NCBI GenBank assembly: GCA_030144725.1
Contig: JASKMD010000003.1
Coordinates: 18,627,859 to 18,691,858, forward strand
Direction of reading: 5' to 3'
DNA from: Haematococcus lacustris
Lineage: Eukaryota; Chlorophyta; Chlorophyceae; Chlamydomonadales; Haematococcaceae
Length of the DNA stretch: 64,000 bases
The notes under the pieces are model-generated. The model was not told where the DNA came from and searched no databases. It saw nothing but the letters and a program-made list of their open reading frames with translations. Positions 33,221 through 45,430 of the stretch are shown here, one piece after another (position 1 is the first letter of the stretch; the number at the start of each line of letters is the position of its first letter). The translations under genes were made by a program, and so were the position numbers.

Positions 33221-33708
33221 TGATGACTTGCATGACTTCATTTTGTGACAGAAAGTCCCGAACCCCTAGAGGGGGACGGTGGTCAAGCCACGTTGTAAGC
33301 CATCATCAACACCATCATCCTAACCTGCATTGGCTTGATCATCCCATCATCAGCGTTTCCCTGCACGGCCACGAGTCTTCCCAAAGTAACCCTCGACCTA
33401 TAAGAATGATTTAGACCAAGAATCACAAGTATAAGCCATGCTGCTAAGCTTGTGCGCACCTTTGCCTGTGCAGTGTTTTTGAGATGTTTTTGCAGGCTGC
33501 TTGCCCTTTAGGGGCATCACATCAAAGAAACAATCTTAGCGATGCACAGCCAATAGAGCACAATAGCCATCCAGAGTGACCGGGGATGTGACAATGCAAG
33601 CCATTCAGCTCAATCACGGGCGATGGCCATGTAATGGCACTGCATTATTGACGTCACGGTAACAGACCAAACGGTGAAAGACCAGCCACCATGTCATCAC
33701 TGGCATCG
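33221..33708. other. LINE 3' region and intergenic DNA
   Basis: No coding sequence recognised. A TGTAA lies near 33294 and could be the LINE poly(A) signal. Confidence 0.35.
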
Positions 33709-36700
33709 TCACATGGTGCTGGGCACAGACCCTGCCGCAGCTGCCTGCAGCGCCTGCCTCTGCCGCAGCGCCTGCCACTCCCTGTCCATGGCCCATGCCA
33801 GGGTGGCATTAGGAGCCACCGCCCGGTGCACCCTGGCCATGGTCTGCTGCAGCTCAGGGCTTTCTGATCGTGAGAGAGGTGTGCTGGCCTCACGGGCTGC
33901 ATGGCTGTCTGGCCGCATGGGGGAGATGTCCCTGAACAGGTCCCTGCGGGGTGAGGGGCGGCTGTGCTGGCCTGATGCCTGAGAGGCCGGACTGCCGCGC
34001 CCTGGCTCCATGTAATGCCCCGCTCTGGCTAGGCTGGCCTGGCCCTGGGGCAGCCCTGCCATGCTGCTTGTCGGTTGCTGTGAAGGGCGCCAGGTGGCCA
34101 GGGCACTAGGTGGCTGGCTGTGTGCCTGGGCAGCCTGTGATGTGATGGTCAGAGAGTGCTTGGTAGGTGAAGGGCAGGCTCTGCTGTTGCCTGGCAAGGC
34201 TCCGGGTCGGCGCGCCTCAGTCTGGGCCACAGGCTGGGTGGAGGGGTAGCGGCCGCCAAGAGGTCTCCGGGGGCAGCTTTGGGAGTGTGCCACGGATGCA
34301 AGAGGCACAGGGGGCCGGGGGAGAGTGGATGCCAGAGCAGGGGGCGGCAGGCTGGCAGCCAGCAGGGCCTCCACACGAGACCAGAGCGCCATGTGCTCCT
34401 GGGGGGCCAGCACCTGAGCACACAACCAAAAAGGAAAAACAATGATGCACCGGGGCATCTGGCCAGAGCTGGCTGCTGTGATGTGTTGCCTGGGAAAAGT
34501 GGCGTGTCCAGTACCAGAGACATATGCAAATGGGTCCTTCACATCAACACACTATATACTGTTTTGCTGGCCGCCCATCTTCAAGCAGCAGCAGCTGATA
34601 TGCTAAGACTGGTGCCGTGATGCACTGCCATGCCACCTTCCATGCTGCATAGTGGTCCACTGCACGTCACACTGCCAGGTGAGTCACCTTTTGCTGCGCG
34701 ACCAAGGCATGCAGCGCCCGCAGCTCCTGCGCCTCCTCCTGCGTCACCCCCTGGGCCAGGCGCTGCTGCAGGCCATTGCCTGGCTGCAGCAGTAGAGCTA
34801 CGGCAGCTGCTGCCTGCTGAGCCTGCTTGCCCTGCAGCTGGTGCAACAGCAGCTGGAGGGGCAGCTGCTCTGCTCCCGCCTGGGGCGCCCTGCTGAGCCT
34901 GAGGTGCTCAAGGGGAAGGAGGGCAGACGAGTGCAGCTCAGGGCGGGCAGAGCCAAGCTCAGGGGAGGTGGTGGCTACAGCACAGTTGTTCCTACAGCTA
35001 CAGCGGGTGGCTACAGCGGGCTGGCCAGTGCCAGGTTTGCCTGGGCTGGACACATTCAAAAATTGGGTGCGGGTCTCTGCCAGCAGCAGCTCGGCGTGGA
35101 GGGGCTTGGCACCTGGTTGGCCCATCAGAGTGATAGCATGATAATGAGGGGGAGGCACAGATGCGGCTGGGTCTGGAGGGGCAGCTAGCACAGCTGCTGG
35201 TGAGAAGGGGAGAATATTGGAGGCAGGGGTGGCTGCGGGTAGCAGGGGGAGGGCGTGCAGCATGGCATGGGCATGGAGCTGCAAGGCAGGGGGCTCGGGC
35301 CGCAGCAGTCCAGATGGAGGTGCGGGCTCCACAGCTGAAGCAGGAGCTGCTGGGAACCTGGTGGCGTCAGTTTTGGCAGTGGCGCGAATGTTCAGGGAGG
35401 TGTCCATCCAGTGGTTTGACAGGGCCTGCTGGTGCAGTGACGTTTGAGGGTTGGGCAGGCTAGAGAGCCTGGCCTGGGAGGCCGGACCCATGTGGGTGCG
35501 GCTCGCTGGCATGAAGGTGTGTGTGGTGTGGCTGGCAGGGGCACCCTTTTGGGCCTGCGCTGGGCTGAAGTAATCTGGTTGTGGTTGAAGGGAAGGGTGG
35601 GGGCTCAGCCTGTCACTCCTTATAGAGGCTGGCAGCGTTGCTTCCACATGCACTGTGGCACTTGTTGACTTGTAGCTCTGTAGCTTTGAGGGCGGTGTGG
35701 AGCTGCGGCCTCTGGCTAGGTTCGCTGAAGTGGTGCCAGTGGCAGCGGCGGTGGTGGCAGAAGCGGAAAAGAATGGGGCCAGCATGGTGTTTGTAGACAA
35801 TCTGGCAGGCAAACGGCCATAGCGCCGGTCAGGGCTTCCAGTTCTGTCAGTGGCAGGCGAAGGGTGGGAGCTGAGAGGCCGGCGAGGGGAGGTGCCAGCC
35901 CCTGAGCGTGGAAGGGGAGGGGGTGGGCTGCCGCGATTGATGGAGGAAGCAACACTGGGCCTCACTGGTGAAGGGCCACTGACCCCTCCAGCCATGGAGG
36001 TGAAGGCAGCCTTGGAAGCATGGAGGGAGAGGTGCTGAGGGGAGGGGGCCTGGACATGGAGGGGCTGGGAGGGAGAGGCTGGCACATACAGGTAGCTCTG
36101 AGGCGCTGCATCATGTTGGAAAGCCTGTTGGTGAGTTGGCTGACGGTGCTGTAGCTGCACAGCTGCTTGGTGTAGCATGGCTCGGTCGGCTTTGCTTACG
36201 CCCACCTCGCCCACAGCCGCTGCAGCTGCTGCAGTCAGGGACCCCACCCAGTGGCTGGCTGTGCCAAAGCTGTGCCTAGTGAGGGATGAGGGGCTGCTCT
36301 GCCGCTCTGCCTGTTTTGCTGCGAGCAGAGAGACAAAACAACAAAGGAAGGCAGGGGAAGGATCAGCAGCTGACACTACACAACTGGGATTGCTTGATAC
36401 CATATTATGGACAAGTATGATACACTGCACCTGGGGCCCATGCTGGGGCCCATGCTGGGGCTCATGCTGGTATTATCTATCCGCGTGTTCCGCATGTTGA
36501 CAAGACGCCACCCCGTGTGACGGGATCTGTTTCTGCCTTTGCGGGCCAATGAGGGAGGTGCTGGTATTGGCTACAAGGGGCGGTTATGGGGCACCTGATG
36601 ACAATGTCGATGCTGTCACAATGCTGCAAGACAGGCATAGGCCCCAGTGCTATGCCTGAACCAGGCTAGAATGTGTTGCCGTCAAGGATGAATAGGTTAT

Positions 36701-39053
36701 AGTTCCCATGGATAAATATGTTATAGTTCAGGAAGGACCACCCACAGGCCAGCACTCAGCAGGAGATGTCAACGCTGGCATTGGCACGCGGGGTGGGTGG
36801 GGGGCCAAGGCCGTGCTGCAGGCCTGCCGCAAGGTGGTGGAAAGGCCCACCAGCAGCAAGCCAACAGACAGGGTGCCAGGGAAGGTGGTGACAGTAGATG
36901 GATTCCCACCAGCAGGGTCAGCTCAGCTATGACTAGCCCCTAGCCCTGTGAGAAGGAGCTCGACCGCAGCGAGCCCCCCAAGCCTGGAGGTTCGAAACCC
37001 CAGCCAGGTCAGGTGCAGGGGCGCTCAATGCGGTCAGCCTGGAGCAAACGGTTTGAGGCACCTGTGCGGGGGCTCGTGTGGTGCCCCAAGCTGGACCAGG
37101 CCACCCCTGGTGACATTGGCAAATGGGTGGATAGGGACTGCAACGCAGCTCTCAACCTCCAGCGGGCTGGGGAGGCCACATGGCGCCCACTGGAGATGTG
37201 CAGGTGGCAAGACCAAGCAGCGGCTTCTACCAAGGGCAAGGAGCACCCAACGTTGGGCTGCAAGCAGCTGCGAGATTGAGCGCCCAAAGCCCAGCAGCCT
37301 GGAGCACAATATCATGTGTGCACTAGGTAATGCTTAAGCTGTTGCTTACATTAGGTATAAGATATTGGCAAATTATAGACAACGTAGCCCCATAGTTGTA
37401 TGGGGCAATATGCGCTGAGCAGGAGATGTGTTGCATGAGGTATAGTGTTGTTGCCGCACCTGTATTGTTAGCGTTGAGCATGTGCAGTTCGCCTGTCAGG
37501 GGCGGTGGTGCTGCAGCCGGCTCCCATGGGGCAGGCACCAATGCTGGGATTGCTGCTGCAGCTGTACAGTTTAGGTGGGCCGTGCCTAAGGCATTGGGCA
37601 TGTGGGAAGCAACTGCCCTGTCAGCTGGAGCTTCTGCCACTACTGCCGCTTCACTGGCTTCTGATAGGGAGGACAGCTCACTGGATGAGGTGGCGTGCGC
37701 TCCTGCAGCAAGACAAGCTTGCAAGACATGGAGTTGGGCCTTCCAGCTGGGGCTGCAGAGCTCTCAGCCCTGGCAGTGTGTCGCACACAAGCACATCTGA
37801 AGCAACATGTGTGAACATGGGAAGTGAGGCATGGGACTGCCAAGCACACTCTTGCAGGGTGTTCACTAGCCGTACCATGCCGACCCATTGCGATGGATAG
37901 CTGTGCACTGCGACAGGAACGCCAGATGCAGGAGCCAGCTTACTTTGGTGCAGGGTTGAGGCAATTGTCTGTCACCAGGCCTGCCATGTGTCACACCCAA
38001 AGTCCAAAGCAGCTGAGCTATGGTAGCAAGCTCAGTCAGCAAGACTTGATAGAGATGATGTCCCGTCCCCAAGGAACCCCCAGCCACAAGTGCCACATGC
38101 CATGCTATCCAGCAGTAAGCATCACAACAGAAACACACAGCAGTCAAGGATGAATTGCAAAAGTGCTGGGCATCACCTTGCTTGACTTCTGCCGGCAAAA
38201 CTTGGCCGTGGCACGCTTGCAGCTCCGCAGCCGCATGGTCACTGGCCGTTGACACCGCTGCGTCATGAAGGCTGGTTGCAGTGCTGCGATACACACACTC
38301 TGATGGCTCCGACAATGGCTGCACAGGCACTGCTAGGTAGTCAGCTTGGTGGTGGGAAGCCCTCTGGTGCAGCTCCGTGAGCATCTGTGCCTGCATCCGG
38401 CTGAGCTCCTGGAGCTGAGCACGGCGCCGGTTGCCAGCTGGGGCAGGCAGCACCGACCCGATCTGCTGAGCGTTCGCTTCTAGATGCTGCAGCTGGGTCT
38501 GAACAGTGTCTGCTGGCTGTGTGGAGCTTGTCGGCTTGCTGATGGGGCCTGCCTGGGGTGGGGCACCAGACCCAAGCCCCCCAGGAGCTGAATGACTCTG
38601 CCCCTCAGGACTTGGACTTCTACGCCCCACAGGGCTGCTGCGGCCAGGCTTTGCCCCGTCCTCGCTCTTGGTGCGGCGGTGAATGGAGCAGTTCATGAAC
38701 ACGCGCTCAATCTCTGTCAGTTCAGCCTCCAGGGCAGAGAAGTGGCAACCCCCAGGTAAGAGGCAGGCCGGCCTTCCAGCAGTGTCCTCCACAATCGACA
38801 CACTTTGGCTCAGTGCTGTTGCTGTGGAGTGCGTGGCTGTTAAGTTGGTTGCGAGCTTGTGCGGGGTTTTACTGGTAGCCTGCTCATGCTGCTCCAATGC
38901 ACCCATGAGGGCAGAGTCCGATTTCAGAGGTGTAGGTGGGGACGACACTACACTCAGTGCCCTGCTCCGGCCTAAGGCTTGTTCTGCGGCAGGCTCGCTT
39001 AAACTCTCACCATCCTTGTGGTGGCATCCCTCCAATGCACCTGTCGAATGCAC
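33709..39053 (-). CDS. large Ala/Pro/Ser-rich protein of unknown function
   Basis: Four minus-strand exons join in phase: 39053-38177, 37702-37460, 36318-34688 and 34413-33709 (stop TGA), about 1151 aa. All introns are GT-AG. The first exon may begin further upstream; the Met at 39053 is the first available, and an acceptor-like CGACAG lies just inside it. The protein is low-complexity and probably disordered. It has Ser-Pro clusters (SSPVGRRSPSPEG, TSPRRPLSSHPSP), a short acidic/hydrophobic stretch EAELTEIERVFMNC, and a Gln/Leu-rich helical region near the exon C/D junction (LQLLLHQLQGKQAQQ...RALHALVAQQK). No catalytic domain is recognised. The intron 37459-36319 holds a Fanzor fragment in the opposite orientation. 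Part of exon 1, exon 2 and that fragment are duplicated at 54217-55907. Confidence 0.6.
36735..37330 (+). pseudogene. Fanzor (TnpB-like) copy D1, C-terminal fragment
   Basis: Frames read GTRGGWGAKAVLQACRKVVE, then VVTVDGFPPAGS, then (after a frame change) FEAPVRGLVWCPKLDQ and KWVDRDCNAALNLQRAGEA, ending CKQLRD-stop at 37280. The catalytic-region VDEFRTS has become VDGFPPA. Downstream of the stop, AGCCCAGCAGCCTG and CATGTGTGCAC are shared with copies C and D2. It lies inside an intron of the minus-strand gene at 33709-39053. Confidence 0.85.
36735..38447. repeat. segmental duplication, copy 1 (partner 54217-55907)
   Basis: About 1.7 kb of nearly identical sequence in the same orientation. It starts at CCACCCACA and ends at CAGCTGGGGCAGG. 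It contains a Fanzor fragment plus exon 2 and part of exon 1 of the host gene. Confidence 0.93.
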
Positions 39054-40140
39054 ATTGCCAGCTCAAGGTTGGCAGATGCATGCTATGGCCAGGGTTGGCC
39101 TCCAGGAGTTGTCTGGCCACCTGAGCATGCCTGGGGATGCTTAGCTAGAGTTGTGCAAATGCTACCTCAAGGGACATGCACACGTGTGTCGAGCAACCTG
39201 GCGGAGTTGCTAATTAACATCTGACTGGTGACTTCTGTACCTGCCATCGCTGCAAGCCAGAGCTGGGGATGTGTCAGCTCTGGTCTCGCAGGTCAACGCC
39301 CAGCCGCAGACCCAACGGCGCGCTGAAACGCCCAGTTGTTTGCGGTGTGCCAGCTGGCTATTCCTGTAGACCCAGAGATGCCGCAGACGTGCGAGGTTGA
39401 CCGGCATTCCTAAACCTACGACTCATTTCTAATGCCTGTGGGTATTGCAACAGTGTTTGTATACGTGCATCACCAGCAACCACCGCGTTCAGAGTCAACT
39501 GTCATTCATGAATGAGAGCCGCAGATAGGCTTATCTACTGTCCTTAGGAAAGAAGGCTAGCCGCGCGACGTGCAGCATGCTCCTCGTGAGCAGTTGGGAG
39601 GCAGTTGCTGTGTCCCAAGTGGAGCATGGCATAAGCATTCAGGAGGCAACTATAGTGAGGTAGCATACGGAGCTGCATACGAAGGTTGCATCATGTGCAA
39701 GACGTCCAAGACATGCTGCGCCGCGTAAATGTTGGGTAATCTGTGGCTATGCCTCCTGTGGAGCTTTGTGTGGCACAATGTTGTAGCGGCAAAGCATGCA
39801 AATGCAACGTAAGAGGTGTTGTCATCTCACAACAGCTAGGAGTAAAGCAACTTGCCTTCCCTACACCCCTCACCCTCTGCCACTCACACTCTTAATTAGC
39901 AGTGCTGGTGAGTGGCCAAGCCTATCCTAACCACCCTCTCCAGCCTCCAACACTTCCTTTACTTGCTGCAGGTTCAATACAATGATGGTCACCCCGCCCC
40001 ACTCCCGCCCCCCACCCCCCTACCCCGCCCCGCCATGGCCCCACCATTGTGTAGGTCTTGTACACCTGTCATTGGGACCATCAGCGCCCCCCCTTCCCCT
40101 TCCCCCCTCCCCCTCCCGCACCCTTCCCTTGCACCTTCAT
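39054..40140. other. region upstream of the minus-strand gene
   Basis: No secure gene. It should contain the promoter and possibly a first exon of the 33709-39053 gene. From 39975 to 40140 the sequence is C-rich. Confidence 0.4.
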
Positions 40141-40185
40141 CGCGACTTACATTGGCAACTATCACTCTCTCGACTTCGACGATGG
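40141..40185. repeat. 45-bp direct repeat, left copy (right copy 41413-41457)
   Basis: Identical 45-bp sequences starting CGCGACTTACATTGGCAAC flank the minus-strand Fanzor fragment. The TTACATTGGCAAC core recurs three times near 60555-60600. Confidence 0.9.
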
Positions 40186-40226
40186 ATGGCTACAGCAGCC
40201 GCCTTAGCTGCCCTGACGCCGCACTA

Positions 40227-40346
40227 CAGCACAGTTGTTCCCCTACTATTACTACAGGGCAGGGGCTGTGTTATCTGTTATCCGGTTTGTTTGCATGCAG
40301 CAAGCATCCGGTACCACTACGTGATTCACTACCCCAACCCGCTTGC
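40227..40346 (+). repeat. dispersed 120-bp repeat, copy 1
   Basis: It matches 60435-60554 almost base for base, from CACAGTTGTTCCCCTACTAT to CCCCAACCCGCTTGC. It is non-coding and probably part of a short interspersed element. Confidence 0.85.
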
Positions 40347-40407
40347 GAAGGCCGGGCAAACTATGTTGGCATGAAATACATGCTCTGATGTAGGCACACA
40401 TATGCGG

Positions 40408-41391
40408 TGCACACATGCTACTGTGCTACAGGCTGCTGGGCTTGGGCCTTGGGGGCTCGCTCTCACAGCTTCTTGAAGCCCAGTGCTGGGTACTCCCTGC
40501 CCTGGGCAGGAAGCCTTCCTCGGTGTTGCCACCTGCACAGCTCCAGTGTGCGCCACTTGCTCTCCCCTGCCCGCTGGAGGTTGAGGGCTGCGTTGCAATC
40601 CCTGTCCACCCATTTGCCCAGCTTCCAAGGGGTAGCCTGGGCCAGCCAAGGGCACCACATGAGGCCCCGCACTGGCGCCTCAAACCGCTTGCTCCAGGCT
40701 GACCGCAACAAGCGGTCCTGCACCTGACCTGGCTTGGGCTTCCAGCCTTCAAGCCTGGTGGGCTTGCTGCGGTCCAGCTCCTCCTCACAGGGCTGGGGGC
40801 TGTTCAGGATTGAGCTGACACTGCTGGTGCGGAACTCATCCACTGTCACCACCTTGCCTGGCACCCTGTCTGTCGGCTTGCCGCTGTTGGCCCTCTCCAC
40901 CACCTTGCGGCAGGCCTGCAGCACGGCCTTGGCCCCCCACCCACCCCGCGTGCCAATGGCTGCGTTGCCAAAGAACACCACCAGCTGCTTGCGGGTCCCC
41001 CACTCCTGCTGGGACACGGTGGCTGCCTCCTCCTCCAGCTGCATGGCACACAAGATACACACAAAGCGCATGACATCCTGGGTAGGACTGTGGACATGGG
41101 CACCTAGCAGGTCACATGTGGGGGCGGTCTTCAGCCTGTGGTCCTTCCCCCCTACCCTTGGGCACTCCCACCTTCATGAAGTAGCGCTCCAGGACCGTCT
41201 CCTGCGCGCCACTTGACGAACTGGATCCTCGACTTGGCCGCCTCCTTCAGTCTCTCCTTAAGCGCCCTCCCTTGTGGCGATACGGGGCCTACCCAGCCCA
41301 GGTCGTCAGGCTTGTCCTTGGGCTTTGGCTTAGGCTGCTTGGGATTGGGCTGTTTGGGCCCATCCGCGCCCTTGCGCTTCTTGCCCTTCAT
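40408..41391 (-). pseudogene. Fanzor (TnpB-like) copy C, internally deleted
   Basis: The minus strand from 41391 begins MKGKKRKGADGP with Lys/Pro repeats (NLS-like), then RALKERLKEAAKSRIQFVKW. It then jumps to TRKQLVVFFGNAAIGTRGGW, KVVTVDEFRTSSVSS, FEAPVRGLMWCPWLAQ and KWVDRDCNAALNLQRAGES, ending GFKKL-stop at about 40463. The VDEFRTS and DRDCNAALN motifs are intact, but RuvC-I and the whole middle are missing. The zinc-ribbon cysteines are mostly lost (VSSILNSPQPC). The 3' tail (40462-40408) shares AGCCCAGCAGCCTG and CATGTGTGCAC with D1 and D2. It is flanked by 45-bp direct repeats. Confidence 0.85.
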
Positions 41392-41412
41392 CGCGCTCTG
41401 TAGATGGGGCTT

Positions 41413-41457
41413 CGCGACTTACATTGGCAACTATCACTCTCTCGACTTCGACGATGG
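41413..41457. repeat. 45-bp direct repeat, right copy
   Basis: Identical to 40141-40185. See that entry. Confidence 0.9.
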
Positions 41458-42710
41458 CCGCACTAGAGCATGGCATTTGCACCCTGCTGTGAACATCGAG
41501 GAGGCAGCAGACGTCAGGCTAAGGTGCCCTTGTTGCCTGTGTCGCTAGCTAGCACCCTGTCGCTGCTTGTGGAATGCTCGCAGCCCCCAAGACAACTGGA
41601 GCATGACAGGTATAGCATGACGCACTCCCTCTCACCCCTGCCAAGTGAATGCCATTGGCATGTTGTTTACCTGTGTCTGCCAGCTTGTCATGTTGTCACT
41701 CGAATGTTAAGCATTGCTTTCCTACATGGCCAACAGTACCGGGCAAGCAGTGGCCAATTGGGATCAGCTGCCACAAGGCAGCTGCCTGGAGGGAGGAGCG
41801 GCAGCCAGGAGGCAGCCAGGAGGCCATTACCGCGGGGCTGGCGGTGAGGCACCTCCACGCGGTGGCCCTGGTAACAATCCGCGTTGACTTCGGTCGCACG
41901 GATTGGCTAAGCTACCTCACCACCGCACCCAGCGGTATATAAATTGGGATGCAACGGGACAGCCTTCCCAGGCTTGAACGGGCACCGCTTTGTCCAGCGG
42001 AATACAAATGAGGTCCGGGTGCCGCACACGACCGTTGCGGGTCATCGAGCTGTTGTGGAGTTGCTGGCGTCGTCAAGGAGGGAGCAGAACTACCTCAACG
42101 AGGGACGTTGGCTGACAGCTGAAGTTTGGACTTTTGGAGCCTGAACTTCAGCTTTTAGTGCGACACCCGACGGACAAGGCGGGAACTGCTCTCGTCAACG
42201 AGGAGAAGAGATAGGTCCAGTTGCCGAGTGCATTGGTCTTTGCTCCTCTCATGCCTCTTTGTTTGCCTTGGCTGCTAGCCGTGGTCTGTGGCTACAGCTA
42301 GGGCAGCTTGGTGGGGACATGTCCAGCCTGTGTCCAACATTTGGAGGTGGGAGCAGGCCGCGCCACAGGCGGAAGCTCCTCCCTTAATGCACGCCGGTTT
42401 ATACCGGAGTAGTCTTCTTCTTCTTCTTCTTCAGGCCATTACCGCACATGCCTCCCTTGACCTAGCCCTTCCTCTCCACCCTCCTTCTTCTCCTACCTCA
42501 TTCACAACACATCTCCTTCCCACCCCATTGCGCCATGTCCAGCCATGAAGGCGTTGCCGAGTAGGTACAGCGGTGGCTTCATGCTTGCCACCACGCTGCT
42601 ACCCTCATGCGGCTGGGGCAGGTCTGGTGGGGCTGGGAGGGCTGTCCCGAGAGTGAGAGTAGTCGTGAGAGTGAGAGTCGTAAGAGTCGTAAAGTGCCGT
42701 CTACTACGCA
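41458..42710. other. intergenic DNA without recognised genes
   Basis: Short open frames are present but none is recognisable. A CTT/TTC run lies at about 42414-42433. A segment at 42608-42660 (GGCTGGGGCAGGTCTGGTGG) recurs at the right edge of the second segmental-duplication copy (55895-55950). Confidence 0.4.
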
Positions 42711-42795
42711 ATGAAGGGCAAGAAGCGCAAGGGCGCGAACGAGCCCAAGCAGCCCAAGCCTAAGCAGCCCAAGCCCAAGGGATATTATATAATGT
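42711..42795 (+). pseudogene. Fanzor N-terminal fragment (Lys/Pro-rich)
   Basis: The frame starts MKGKKRKGANEPKQPKPKQP and then breaks at GYYIM. It closely matches the N-terminus of copy C (MKGKKRKGADGPKQP), so it is a detached start of the same subfamily. Confidence 0.65.
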
Positions 42796-43304
42796 CTCGG
42801 CCCGCGCTGTTCACGTTCAAAAAACAACCTCGGCTACGCCTGGTCGTTTACAGCAACTTTCGATGAGGTCTCGGTCGTTGTTTTCCCGTAAGAGCTTGGC
42901 CTCCGACATACCATTCGCCCAACCACACCGCACACGGGCCCAAAGGGGAGGGAGGCGGCAGAGGCCTCGGAGGGTTGGTCGGACCCCTATACCACGTATA
43001 CCTAGTTGTTCCACCCGGCCTTCACTCACTACAAGGCCCATGTAGTGGTGCACTTGCCGATCACATACGCAAGCTCTACGGGGTGAGCAAGCAAGCTATC
43101 TCGCTCCTCGCTTTAAAGCTATTTCGCTCCTTGCATTCTGCGAGATAAGCTGTACATCCCACACAACTTGAGCATGAGCATAGGCATGGGCGGTAAACCC
43201 CCTTCGCCCTGTTGTCTTCGCCCTGTTGTCAGGAGCGCTGCACCCTCCTCCTTGGCCCTAGGGCAGCGCCCCTGCACCTGCTCCGCTGAGGTGGACCGCA
43301 CTGG
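42796..43304. other. intergenic DNA
   Basis: No recognised coding sequence. A few short open frames only. Confidence 0.35.
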
Positions 43305-43595
43305 CTACTGCCACATCATGGCGGCAAGGATGCAGCCCAGGCTGCACATGTAACAGGCACGCACATCCCCATGCATGTTGGTGCAGTCGCGCAGCACATG
43401 TGGGGCGCGGTGTTCCACGGTGGGAATGTCTCGAGGGTTGAAGGGGGTGCCGCTGTCGGTGCGGGCGCGCAAGCCAAAGTCGCCGACGCGCACATGCCCC
43501 GCCCCATCCACAAACATGTTGTTTAGCTGCAGGTCCATATATGCGTCGGCCGGTTCACGTGGATCATGTTGACCGCCAGCAACACCTTGAATCAA
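43305..43595 (-). pseudogene. protein kinase catalytic-domain fragment, copy 1
   Basis: The minus strand reads YMDLQLNNMFVDGAGHVRVG, DFGL, then TVEHRAPHVLRDC and SLGCILAAMM. These correspond to a degenerate catalytic loop (HRD lost, N kept), the DFG motif, an APE-like segment and the helix-F region of a kinase. The N-lobe is absent. Related fragments lie at 51200-51360 and 53940-54110. Confidence 0.6.
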
Positions 43596-44044
43596 AGCGG
43601 TCGACGGTTAGAATCAGAACCAAAATCAGCGGGGTGTTGGCGGGTGCATGAGGCTGGGCAAGGAAGGCAAGGGCAAGGAGGGCATGGCTGGCAGTGATGG
43701 CAAGGAGGGCATGGCTGGCAATGATGGCAAGGATGTCATGGATGGTAGTGATGGCAAGGATGGCATGGATGGCTTGCAAGGGTTAGTAGGTGTTGTGGTT
43801 GGCATGAAAGGGTTAATGAGTTGTCAGGGTCCCCGGAGCAGGATGGTGCGCGTCACAAGCGAGGCATGGAGCCTTTGGGCATGGGAAGTGGGGTGAAGGA
43901 AGCTAGACACACTCAGGCAAATTAGTAACAGCATTTTTGAGATTCAGAGCCTCGGACTTGGTACATAGTCAAAAGAAGGTATTGTAAGATTGGGGGTTGA
44001 AACTATAATTCGTGATTTTGCGCGGTTGGTGAGATACGGCCATG

Positions 44045-44560
44045 CTACAGTACTGTAGGTGTCTACAGTACTGTCGGGGTACCTCGAGAGACCACTTACA
44101 GTACTGTAGATGTCTACAGTACTGTAGACATCTACAGTACTGTAGACATCTACAGTACTATAGGTACCTCGAGGTACCTCGAGAGACCATTTACAGTACT
44201 GTAGGTACCTACAGTACTGTAGACATCTACAGTACTGTAGACATCAACAGTACTGTAGACACCTACAGTACTGTAGACATCTACAGTACTGTAGACATCT
44301 ACAGTACCTCGAGGTACCTCGAGGTACCTCGAGAGACCATTTACAGTACTGTAGGTACCTACAGTACTGTAGACATCTACAGTACTGTAGACATCTACAG
44401 TACTGTAGACACCTACAATACTGTAGACATCTACAGTACTGTAGACATCTACAGTACTGTAGACACCTACAGTACTGTAGACATCTACAGTACTGTAGAC
44501 ATCTACAGTACCTCGAGGTACCTCGAGGTACCTCGAGAGACCATTTACAGTACTGTAGCC
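44045..44560. repeat. 18-bp palindromic satellite with CCTCGAGGTA islands
   Basis: Units of CTACAGTACTGTAGACAT and close variants. The core TACAGTACTGTA is a perfect palindrome. Blocks are separated by CCTCGAGGTA repeats, and a higher-order unit of about 165-180 bp beginning GAGAGACCATTTACAGTACT is repeated. Frames reading STVDIY are by-products. Confidence 0.95.
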
Positions 44561-44652
44561 TTTAAGCACTTAGAAAAATCCTGAACATCTCACTTGCATT
44601 CAAGGCATCCGTCCAACACTTAGTCGCAGCATCGTGTAGCCGGTATTGCAGC

Positions 44653-44955
44653 GATGGCATCGCACGAGGTTACCCATACTCGCAGCCACATCTAGCCCAT
44701 ACTCGCAGCCACATACTCGGCAGACAACCTCGCGGCCACACAGCTGGTCCACAGATGGCATCGCACGAGGTTACCCATACTCGCAGCCACATCTAGCCCA
44801 TACTCGCAGCCACAAACTCGGCAATCAACCTCGCGGCCACACAGCTGGTCCACAGATGGCATCGCACGAGGTTACCCATACTCGCAGCCACATCTAGCCC
44901 ATACTCGCAGCCACATACTCGGCAATCAACCTCGCGGCCACACAGCTGGTCCAGC
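44653..44955. repeat. 101-bp tandem repeat, three units
   Basis: Units start at 44653, 44754 and 44855 with GATGGCATCGCACGAGG. They are followed by shorter CTCGCAGCC-type repeats to about 45085. Confidence 0.9.
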
Positions 44956-45330
44956 AACGCAGAAGCATACCTGTGAGGCAGCTCGGTGCGAGGATCTCAC
45001 CTCGCAGCCCACCTCGCAGCCATTTTCCTCGCAGCCAGCCTCGCAGCCAGCATCGCAGCTAGCCTCGCGGCCAGTTTCCTCGCAACGATTCTCCGCAATG
45101 AATCGCAAGCATTGATGCACCAACGCAAGGCAGGTGCAACGTGTTGTGAGCAGCGAAGAGGCCAGACGGACTATGGTAAGAGCTTAGGACCAAGGTAAGA
45201 GCTTAGAAGGAGCTAGCATTGCGCAGCATAGCCCTTAGTATCCAGCCTAACCGCTACCACACCTGGTTGCTGCAGGTCTTACAATCACGCCTAGTACCCC
45301 CCTGTTCACCACCCCCTCCCAGTCCCCCTC

Positions 45331-45384
45331 ACCACCACCACCACCACCACCACCACCACCACCACCACCACCACCACCACCACC
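45331..45384. repeat. CAC trinucleotide array
   Basis: About 18 perfect CAC units. Confidence 0.97.
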
Positions 45385-45430
45385 ATTTCATCACCTCCCA
45401 CAACGTTCCCACTGTTGCCTCCCTTGTGTT

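Noticed and set aside
33709..36430. Hydroxyproline-rich cell-wall protein (pherophorin)
   Set aside because: It is Pro/Ser/Ala-rich but has no signal peptide, no SPPPP-type polyproline rod and no Cys-containing pherophorin domains.
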